12,138 nt of DNA from Acidimicrobiaceae bacterium. Lineage in GTDB: Bacteria > Actinomycetota > Acidimicrobiia > Acidimicrobiales > Palsa-688. The position numbers were made by a program, and so were the translations under genes. The DNA lies in the NCBI GenBank assembly GCA_003156795.1, contig PMHU01000243.1:1-12138 (forward strand), given 5' to 3'. Under the pieces are notes generated by a model. It saw only the letters and a program-made list of their open reading frames with translations. It was not told the origin of the DNA and ran no database searches. Shown in pieces: positions 4,741-10,188 of this stretch (positions are counted from its first letter, which is position 1; each line of letters opens with the position of its first letter).

Positions 4741-6669
4741 GTGACGCCTGACGGCGAGGGCGCCGACCACCCGGCGCCAACGCTCGCCGGCCCGCGTACC
4801 GACCGGGACCGGCCCCGATTGGTGGCGTCGGTCTGGCGGGCGTTGGTCGGTCGGCCCTTGCGTTTCAGGGAAGCCGAGCAAGAACAGATCACTCCAGTCG
4901 AAGGGCTTTCGGCGCTGTCGCTCGACGCCCTGACTTCGGTGGCCTACGGGCCGGAAGCGATCCTCATCGTGCTGGCAACGGCTGGTATGGGGGCGCTCAA
5001 CAAGGTGCTGCCCATCACCATCGCCATCGTGGTGCTGCTCGTGCTCTTGGTCCTTTCCTATATGCAAGTGATCGATGCCTACCCCGGTGGTGGCGGCTCC
5101 TACGCGGTTTCCAAGGCCAACCTGGGTGGCGGCGCCAGCCAGCTGGCCGCCGCGTCGTTGATCGTTGACTACACACTCACGGTCGCAGTATCGATCGCCG
5201 CCGGTGTCGGCGCCTTGACCTCGGCCTACCCGGCTCTACATAGCGCGACCGTGCCGATCTGCCTCGGGATACTGGCGGTGGTGACGGTATTAAACATTCG
5301 CGGCCTCGGCGAAGGGGCCCGCGCCTTCCTCTTGCCGACATTTCTTTTCATCGTGGGCCTACTGGCCGTCATCGCTGTGGGGCTGTTCCACCCCCTCGCC
5401 GAGCACGCACCCCAACCCGGCGCCGTGGTGGTGTCAACAGGGGTGGGGACCGTGGGCATCCTCCTCGTTCTAAAGGCTTTCGCGGCGGGCTGCAGCGCCC
5501 TCACCGGGGTCGAGGCCATCGCCAACGGAGTGCCCCTTTTTAAAGAGCCTCGCGTCACCCGGGCCAAGCGAACCGAGCTCCTTCTGGGAGGAACTCTGGG
5601 CGTGATGCTCCTCGGCCTCGCAGTGCTCGCCGTCCGATTCCACGTCAAACCTCGCACCGGTCAGACCGTGCTGAGCCAGATAATGGGCGCGGCGGTGGGC
5701 CGTCACTGGGCTTACTACGTGGTCTCCCTGAGCATCACCGCTGTATTGGCTTTGGCTGCCAACACGTCATTCGGCGGACTTCCGGTGTTGGCCAGTCTGC
5801 TGGCGGCAGACGATCGACTCCCTCACCTGTTTGCCCTTCGCGGCGACCGGCTGGTGTTCAGCAAGGGAATCTGGACCCTGGCGGCCATGGCCGCGGCGCT
5901 GCTGATCGCCGTACGAGGCAACACCAACTCACTGATCCCACTATTCGCAATCGGCGTATTCATTGGTTTCACGTTGGCCCAGGCCGGGCTCGTGGTGCAC
6001 TGGTGGCGCACTCGACCGGCGCGCTGGTGGGGACGGGCTCTGCTCAACGCCATTGGAGCCCTAGCCACCGGCGTCTCCTCGATCGTGTTCCTGGTCGCCA
6101 AGTTCGTCGAGGGGGCTTGGGTCGTCGTGGTGGCCATTCCAGTGTTCATCGGGCTGTTCCACGTGGTGGCGCGCTATTACCGCCAAGTCGCGGGGGAGTT
6201 GGCTCTCGGTGCGCTGCCCGCGATTCCGTCCTCGAAACCGACCTTCGTGATCATCCCGGTTGTCAACGTGTCGAGGCTCACCGCTCAGGCGGTCTCGAAG
6301 GCGCTCTCGCTCGGACACGAAGTGGTGGCAGTTACCGTGGTATTCGACAACCCCGGCGACGCGGCTGATGACGGCGGAAGAGCGATCGAACGGGAATGGG
6401 AGCGATGGCATCCGAGCGTTCCCTTGCACTTGCTGCGCAGCGAGTACGCCTCGATCGTCAAGCCCGTTACGGACTTTGTCGACCAGGTGCGCAACGAGCG
6501 GCAAGACCACCAGATCGTCGTGCTGATACCGGTCGTCGTTCCGCGCAAGCTGCGCTACCGGGTGCTTCACAATCAAATCGACGTTGCTCTCTCCTCTGCC
6601 TTGCGCGCCCGCACCGATCTGATAGTCGCCCGCGTGCCGATGTCCCTGGAGGAACTGGCCTCGAGCTGA
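4741..6669 (+). CDS. KimA-like APC-superfamily potassium permease
   Basis: The 642-residue membrane protein has about twelve hydrophobic segments (residues ~60-470) and a soluble C-terminal domain from about 490 (PTFVIIPVVNVSRL and onward) like the UspA-like domain of KimA/YdaO. The first helix contains D62 and Y69 in SLDALTSVAYGPE, matching the Asp/Tyr spacing of the potassium-binding region in Bacillus KimA. The PGGGGSYAVSKANLG motif follows. Such proteins import K+ with protons. An amino-acid permease role is the main alternative. The frame is open back to an ATG at 4681, but codons 4681-4740 (AGA, TTA, GTA, AGT and others) have low third-position GC unlike the rest. That ATG would also leave only 4 bp to the divergent oxygenase. 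GTG 4741 is therefore preferred, with about 36 residues before the conserved GRPL. No Shine-Dalgarno sequence is seen. Confidence 0.82.
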   Translation: MTPDGEGADHPAPTLAGPRTDRDRPRLVASVWRALVGRPLRFREAEQEQITPVEGLSALSLDALTSVAYGPEAILIVLATAGMGALNKVLPITIAIVVLLVLLVLSYMQVIDAYPGGGGSYAVSKANLGGGASQLAAASLIVDYTLTVAVSIAAGVGALTSAYPALHSATVPICLGILAVVTVLNIRGLGEGARAFLLPTFLFIVGLLAVIAVGLFHPLAEHAPQPGAVVVSTGVGTVGILLVLKAFAAGCSALTGVEAIANGVPLFKEPRVTRAKRTELLLGGTLGVMLLGLAVLAVRFHVKPRTGQTVLSQIMGAAVGRHWAYYVVSLSITAVLALAANTSFGGLPVLASLLAADDRLPHLFALRGDRLVFSKGIWTLAAMAAALLIAVRGNTNSLIPLFAIGVFIGFTLAQAGLVVHWWRTRPARWWGRALLNAIGALATGVSSIVFLVAKFVEGAWVVVVAIPVFIGLFHVVARYYRQVAGELALGALPAIPSSKPTFVIIPVVNVSRLTAQAVSKALSLGHEVVAVTVVFDNPGDAADDGGRAIEREWERWHPSVPLHLLRSEYASIVKPVTDFVDQVRNERQDHQIVVLIPVVVPRKLRYRVLHNQIDVALSSALRARTDLIVARVPMSLEELASS

Positions 6670-6925
6670 CCTTGCGGCACGGGGCCGAAGCGCAGGGACG
6701 GATGGATCGCGTCGGGCGGTCAGCGCTCCCGGGTCGGGTCCCGCTGGTCGCGGGTCCGATGGCGTCCGGGCAGCGCATGACCAACCCCCGCTCGGCAGCC
6801 GGACAGAACCTGCCTGAAGCGGCTCGGCCCCAGTGGGGCACTACTGAGGGCCGAGGTAAACCAGAGTAAAGGCGCCGCGCCCACAACCGGGTGTTATCGC
6901 AGGTAACAAACTCCAGCCGGGCTAT
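6670..6925. other. Intergenic region without a convincing gene, containing a hairpin segment
   Basis: The gap between the permease and the second TetR gene is about 300 bp. Short open frames here continue from shadows of the permease and lack any start signal or recognisable motif. The region holds the alternative hairpins at 6823-6855. It also has TGTTA (6892-6896) facing TAACA (6904-6908) across 7 nt, which could be an operator half-site pair but is weak. Confidence 0.5.
6823..6855 (+). terminator. Mutually exclusive stem-loops downstream of the permease gene
   Basis: CTCGGCCC (6823-6830) is perfectly complementary to GGGCCGAG (6848-6855). Inside it, GCCCC (6827-6831) can instead pair with GGGGC (6835-6839) across an AGT loop. 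The two stems share bases and cannot form together. No U tract follows. This could be a Rho-independent-like stop for the permease transcript, lying about 155 nt after its stop codon, or merely GC-rich coincidence. Confidence 0.3.
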
Positions 6926-6950
6926 TGACGGGCGTCATTGACAGCTGTCA
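6926..6950. promoter_or_regulatory. Tandem palindromic operators upstream of the second TetR gene
   Basis: Two related dyads lie one base apart: TGACG-GG-CGTCA (6926-6937) and TGACAG-CTGTCA (6939-6950), sharing the form TGACR-N2-YGTCA. The second covers the predicted -35 hexamer TTGACA. Such symmetric sites overlapping a promoter are typical of TetR autorepression, so the adjacent TetR protein is the likely binder. This is inferred from position. Confidence 0.6.
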
Positions 6951-6967
6951 GCGAGATTGGGTATCGT
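6938..6967 (+). promoter_or_regulatory. Promoter of the TetR-diiron operon
   Basis: A consensus -35 TTGACA (6938-6943) and a -10 TATCGT (6962-6967) are separated by 18 bp. The -10 ends 6 nt before the GTG at 6974, so the transcript is predicted to be leaderless. This is the best-formed promoter in the window. The TTG of the -35 box happens to be in frame with the gene and could be mistaken for its start. Confidence 0.6.
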
Positions 6968-6973
6968 GGCCGC

Positions 6974-7588
6974 GTGCCCGGAACCGCCATCCGTGAAGCC
7001 GCGCCCCTTCGCGCCGTGGGCGGGCGGGAGATGCAGCGGCTGCGAACTCGTTCCCACTTGGTGGCCGTCGCCCTCGAGGAGTTCCGGAGGACGGGCTTTG
7101 CTGCCACCGATATCGCCCGCATCGCCACCGCTGCGGGTGTCTCGCGCGGAACTTTCTACTTTCACTTCCCGACCAAGGACCACGTGCTGGCCGAACTGCG
7201 GATCGCCGAGGAGCAGCGGATCGTCGGCGAGGTATCTTCTCGCGCCGGTAAGCGCCCTCTGGCCGCGGTCCTGGCGGAGATCGTGGCCGGGATCGAGGAC
7301 GCCGAACGGCGACTGGGGACCGAGTTGGTTCAGCAGATGTGCGCCATGCAGTTCCGGCCAGACAGCCCGAGCAGCTCAACCGTTTCCGACCATCCGTTGG
7401 CGCAGTTCGTCGTCGACGCCATCATCGAAGCGGACGCGGGATCGCACCGCGACCCAAGCGTTCTCGGGGTGGTGTTCCTGTCCGCTCTGTTCGGCTTGCT
7501 CTCGACCGCCGACGGCCCTGGCCCTGAACGCGCCGAACGCATCGACCTTCTGATCGCCCTCACCTCTCAAGGAGCAAACTGGTCATGA
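6974..7588 (+). CDS. TetR-family transcriptional regulator of the diiron operon
   Basis: From GTG 6974 the product is 204 residues. The DNA-binding domain spans about 20-72. The helix-turn-helix DIARIATAAGVSRGTFYFHF (46-65) is a textbook TetR recognition region and is followed by TKDHVLAEL. The rest is a helical ligand domain. The frame is open to a TTG at 6938, but that triplet is the first half of the -35 box, so translation from there is not expected. ATG 7031 (residue 20) is the other alternative but sits close to the first helix. The gene overlaps the next by 4 nt (ATGA), so regulator and diiron protein are one operon. The tandem palindromes at 6926-6950 suggest autoregulation. The effector is unknown. 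Confidence 0.88.
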   Translation: MPGTAIREAAPLRAVGGREMQRLRTRSHLVAVALEEFRRTGFAATDIARIATAAGVSRGTFYFHFPTKDHVLAELRIAEEQRIVGEVSSRAGKRPLAAVLAEIVAGIEDAERRLGTELVQQMCAMQFRPDSPSSSTVSDHPLAQFVVDAIIEADAGSHRDPSVLGVVFLSALFGLLSTADGPGPERAERIDLLIALTSQGANWS

Positions 7589-8421
7589 CCACGATCTTGT
7601 CCGCGACTGGCATCGAGGGTTATCGAGCATTCCTTCACGAGCGCGACGGGGAAGCCGACTTGCTGAACCGCACGCTGACCCACCGCGAGGATTTCTTCGC
7701 AAAGATCGCGGCCGAGCCCGTCCGGTCCCGACAGCACATCGACGAGGAGACGTTCCTGCGCAACCTGCGCCGCCGCCGTCCAGAAGACGGGCTCTCCCCG
7801 CAGATGTACTGGCTGCTCGCCACGGCGAAGCTCAACCAGGCCGAGCGCTTCGGAGTTGGACTCGGAGAGGTCTACGGCCTCAACAGCGGGCGCGACCTGC
7901 CACCCGAGCAGGTCTACCTCGAGCTGGAGGAGCACTACCACACCCGGCTCCTCGCCCACGCTCTGGACATGTTCGGGTTGCGCTTCGAAGTGGTGCCGCC
8001 GCCGCTGCTGATGCGCCAGATCGTCAAGACCGCCGTCTTCTTCCCGAGACGGGCCAGCTTTCCCGCGGTCGGCGCCGCCGAGATGGCCGGGTGCACGTTG
8101 TTCGCCACCTTGAAGCGGATCGGCATCGAACTATTCGAGGACGAGCCGGACGTCGCCGCCCGCATCGATCTGCTCTACGGAGAGATCCTGGTGGACGAGA
8201 TCGGCCACGTGGGCTGCTGCGCCTTCATGAGCAGCAAACGGGGCCGGTGGCTGATGCGCCGCCTCTACCCCCTCATCGGCCGCGTCCTCGCCCGTCAAAC
8301 GACCGAGATCTTGCTGCTCACCGACAGTAAGGCACTGGACGCCGAGTTTCGTCGACCATTCGACTTGGACGAGCTGTCCGCCCAAGCCAGCAGCGCGACG
8401 TTCGTAGCCGCCCACCCCTAG
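7585..8421 (+). CDS. Ferritin-like diiron protein (possible diiron oxygenase), coupled to TetR
   Basis: This 278-residue helical protein has six candidate iron ligands in ferritin-superfamily order: E87 (NQAERFG), E116-x2-H119 (ELEEHYHTRLL), E166 (GAAEMAG) and E205-x2-H208 (VDEIGHVG). That spacing suits a four-helix-bundle diiron oxygenase or oxidase, distantly like AurF-type N-oxygenases or desaturases. I cannot assign it to a named enzyme. It is clearly different from the desaturase-like protein at 2309, with other spacings and flanking motifs. ATG 7585 overlaps the TetR stop as ATGA, with AAGGAG (7569-7574) 10 nt upstream. This is one of the few clear ribosome-binding sites here, as expected for an internal operon gene. 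No signal peptide or membrane segment is evident. Expression should follow the TetR-controlled promoter at 6938-6967. Confidence 0.78.
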   Translation: MTTILSATGIEGYRAFLHERDGEADLLNRTLTHREDFFAKIAAEPVRSRQHIDEETFLRNLRRRRPEDGLSPQMYWLLATAKLNQAERFGVGLGEVYGLNSGRDLPPEQVYLELEEHYHTRLLAHALDMFGLRFEVVPPPLLMRQIVKTAVFFPRRASFPAVGAAEMAGCTLFATLKRIGIELFEDEPDVAARIDLLYGEILVDEIGHVGCCAFMSSKRGRWLMRRLYPLIGRVLARQTTEILLLTDSKALDAEFRRPFDLDELSAQASSATFVAAHP

Positions 8422-8431
8422 GCTCCCCCGG

Positions 8432-8508
8432 CCTGTTCGCTACGATCGCCACTCCGTACCGTGGCCCGTCCGTCCGGAGGGCATCGTCAGCTCCGATCCG
8501 CGAACAGG
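8432..8508. other. Strongly self-complementary segment between diiron and hydrolase genes
   Basis: CCTGTTCGC (8432-8440) is perfectly complementary to GCGAACAGG (8500-8508). GATCG (8444-8448) pairs with CGATC (8494-8498) just inside, giving a 14-bp closing stem with a 3x1 internal loop. Within it CCAC (8449-8452) can pair with GTGG (8461-8464), and GCCC (8464-8467) with GGGC (8479-8482), though these two share one base. It begins 11 nt after the diiron stop and ends 69 nt before the hydrolase start. It could be a structured leader, a 3' UTR element, or a repeat remnant. It does not match a tRNA. Confidence 0.45.
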
Positions 8509-8577
8509 ACGCCGCATGCTCACTCCGCGTAACCCGGCCGCAATAACGCCAGGCGCCACCACCTCCACCGCCACGTG

Positions 8578-9456
8578 ATGGGCGCAACCATTGTGCGCTT
8601 CGAGGGCAAGGATGGCATACAGCTCGTGGGCGAGCGCCGGGGGAACCGCGGGAACGCGCTGGTCGTATTCCTGCACGGCGGTGGACAGACGCGCCACTCA
8701 TGGGGCGGAACCGCGGCACTGGTCGCCCAGCGGGGATGGCAGACCCTGACGCTCGATGCCCGAGGCCACGGCGAGTCGGCCTGGTCCGAAGCCGGTGACT
8801 ACCGGCTGGAAAGCTTCGCAGACGACGTCCGCCTCGTCCTCGCAGGCCTCGATGAGCCACCCGTGCTGGTCGGCGCTTCCCTGGGAGGCTTGGCCGCGAT
8901 CCTCTTGGCCGGCGAGCTGGCGCCCGGCGCAGTCCGCGGCGTGGTGCTGGTCGACATAGTCCCCGACATGGAGGAGGCGGGAGCCGATCGGATCCTGGCC
9001 TTCATGGTCGACCGCGTCGACGCCGGGTTCGCTTCCCTGGACGAGGTGGCCGAGGCCGTCGCGGCGTACAACCCTCTTCGCCCCCGGCCCACGGATCTGG
9101 CCGGCCTGCGCAAGAACTTGCGCGAGCGCGACGGCCGCTTCTACTGGCACTGGGACCCGAGGTTCATCAACCCCGATCCCGGGCTGGGCCCAGAGGAGAT
9201 CGCGGACGTCGATCGATTGCACGCGGCTACGGAGCGCATGGCTGCCGACGTCCCGGTCTTGCTTGTACGGGGCCGCGTCAGCGACCTCGTGAGCGCCGGA
9301 AGAGCGGCCGTTTTTCGGGCCCGGTTCCCGTCCATCGAGTTCGTCGACGTGTCCGGGGCCGGGCACATGGTGGCCGGCGATCGCAACGACGCTTTCACGG
9401 CCGCGGTGATCGACTTCCTCGACCGCCACGCAGTTGACCGACCACAGTCGGATTGA
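8578..9456 (+). CDS. Alpha/beta-hydrolase-fold enzyme
   Basis: The 292-residue protein has the canonical motifs: oxyanion-hole HGGGQTRHSW (33-42), LDARGHGES (59-67), nucleophile elbow GASLGG with S101, an acidic residue D236 in the strand VLLVRGRVSDLV, and H263 in GAGHMV. This complete triad suggests an active esterase, lactonase, C-C hydrolase or similar enzyme. The HGGGQTRHSW version is common in actinobacterial members whose substrates are unknown. A cap region with several helices spans about 130-215. There is no signal peptide. Either ATG 8578 or the GTG one codon earlier could be used; neither has a Shine-Dalgarno sequence or a close -10 box. The gene stands apart from the diiron gene by about 155 bp, including the structured element, and may still be cotranscribed with it. 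A terminator-like hairpin directly follows the stop. Confidence 0.88.
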   Translation: MGATIVRFEGKDGIQLVGERRGNRGNALVVFLHGGGQTRHSWGGTAALVAQRGWQTLTLDARGHGESAWSEAGDYRLESFADDVRLVLAGLDEPPVLVGASLGGLAAILLAGELAPGAVRGVVLVDIVPDMEEAGADRILAFMVDRVDAGFASLDEVAEAVAAYNPLRPRPTDLAGLRKNLRERDGRFYWHWDPRFINPDPGLGPEEIADVDRLHAATERMAADVPVLLVRGRVSDLVSAGRAAVFRARFPSIEFVDVSGAGHMVAGDRNDAFTAAVIDFLDRHAVDRPQSD

Positions 9457-9482
9457 GGGCCGACGCCCTCAGGGTCGGTCCC
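9457..9482 (+). terminator. Hairpin directly after the hydrolase stop codon
   Basis: GGG-CCGAC (9457-9464) pairs with GTCGG-t-CCC (9474-9482), giving 8 bp with one bulged base, and two further C-G pairs can form inside. It begins on the base after the TGA. No U tract follows, as is common for actinobacterial terminators, so function is likely but not certain. Confidence 0.45.
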
Positions 9483-9563
9483 GGCAGGGTCTGACCGCAG
9501 GGTTGGGGCCGCAGAAGATCCCGGGTTGAGCGCATCAGCAGCGGAGAGGTCCGCCGAGGCCCG

Positions 9564-9598
9564 TCCACATTGGACTAGCTCATCCACTTAGGACTAGC
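9564..9598 (+). repeat. Two 16-bp direct repeats upstream of the PadR gene
   Basis: TCCACATTGGACTAGC (9564-9579) and TCCACTTAGGACTAGC (9583-9598) match at 14 of 16 positions with a 19-bp period, ending 8 nt before the ATG. The second copy overlaps the predicted -10. Tandem sites here are good candidates for binding of the PadR protein or another regulator. Confidence 0.6.
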
Positions 9599-9600
9599 CT
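9595..9600 (+). promoter_or_regulatory. Putative leaderless -10 box of the PadR-MMPL operon
   Basis: TAGCCT ends 6 nt before the ATG at 9607. A TGGACT hexamer (9571-9576) 18 bp upstream may act as a weak -35. The 9-mer GACTAGCCT is identical to the one before the FrhB-like gene. GGAG at 9601 is too close to the ATG to work as a normal ribosome-binding site. Confidence 0.42.
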
Positions 9601-9606
9601 GGAGCC

Positions 9607-10188
9607 ATGACGGCGTGCCCGCGTTTGTCGCAGACCGCATATGTCGTCCTCGGCCTGGTATCGATCCGCCCGGCCGCCGGACACGAGCTCGCCGGTTTTG
9701 CGCAGCGATCGGTGGGCCAAATTTTCCCTCTGACCAGGAGCCACATCTATACCGAGCTGGCGCACCTTCGACAGCTCGGGCTGCTGTCAGCAACCGAAGT
9801 GGTGCAGGAGCGCTTCCCGACCAAGTTGCTGTACGAGGTCACCGACGACGGCGATGACGTGTTACGGAAGTGGTTGGAAGAGGCGCCGGTCGGCCACGAC
9901 CGGCAGCGCAACCTTTTTCTGGTCCGGATCTTCTTCGGCGACCGCATGTCGGCGGGTCGCCTGGAAGAGCTGCTCGACGACTACGAGACAGCAGCGCGAG
10001 CCAGACGCGACCACCTGTCGGAGATCGTCGAACGTCTCGCTGACCGGCCGCAAGCGGCCTACCGTCGGGCCGCGGCGATGTTCGGAGTGAGGCGGGAGCA
10101 GGCGGCGCTCGACTGGGTCATCGACGCCCGCCCACTGCTCGTGGAAGCCGTCACGGCCAATCTGGCTGCACCGGAGCCGCAGTGCTGA
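9607..10188 (+). CDS. PadR-family transcriptional regulator
   Basis: The 193-residue protein begins with a PadR winged helix: AYVVLGLVSIRPAAGHELA (11-29), the recognition helix region SHIYTELAHLRQLGLL (45-60) and a wing ending LYEVTDDGDDVLRKWL. A C-terminal helical dimerisation domain follows (about 95-185), as in the longer PadR subfamily with the virulence-activator-type alpha domain. PadR proteins usually repress adjacent efflux or detoxification genes and respond to small aromatic or drug-like molecules. The stop codon overlaps the start of the MMPL transporter by 7 nt, so this regulator very likely controls that pump together with itself. The direct repeats at 9564-9598 are candidate binding sites. 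The effector is unknown. Confidence 0.9.
   Translation: MTACPRLSQTAYVVLGLVSIRPAAGHELAGFAQRSVGQIFPLTRSHIYTELAHLRQLGLLSATEVVQERFPTKLLYEVTDDGDDVLRKWLEEAPVGHDRQRNLFLVRIFFGDRMSAGRLEELLDDYETAARARRDHLSEIVERLADRPQAAYRRAAAMFGVRREQAALDWVIDARPLLVEAVTANLAAPEPQC

Noticed and set aside
3438..4751. Long plus-strand open frame opposite the TetR and MpaB-type genes
   Set aside because: It has no recognisable domain or start signal and crosses two well-supported genes and their promoter.
6396..6869. Open frame spanning the permease 3' end and following gap
   Set aside because: It overlaps the well-supported permease C terminus in another frame, and the part past 6670 is low-complexity with no conserved motif.
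6938..6973. TTG 6938 as the start of the second TetR protein
   Set aside because: The TTG is part of a consensus -35 TTGACA inside a palindrome. GTG 6974 lies 6 nt after a TATCGT -10 box and fits leaderless initiation.
8432..8508. tRNA-like gene, suggested by the 77-nt length and closing stem
   Set aside because: Neither strand has a T-loop GTTCRA pattern in the right place, a D-arm or a 7-bp acceptor layout with an anticodon arm.
8698..9429. Minus-strand open frame opposite the alpha/beta hydrolase
   Set aside because: It is a shadow of a gene with a complete catalytic triad; composition is typical of reverse-frame high-GC artefacts.
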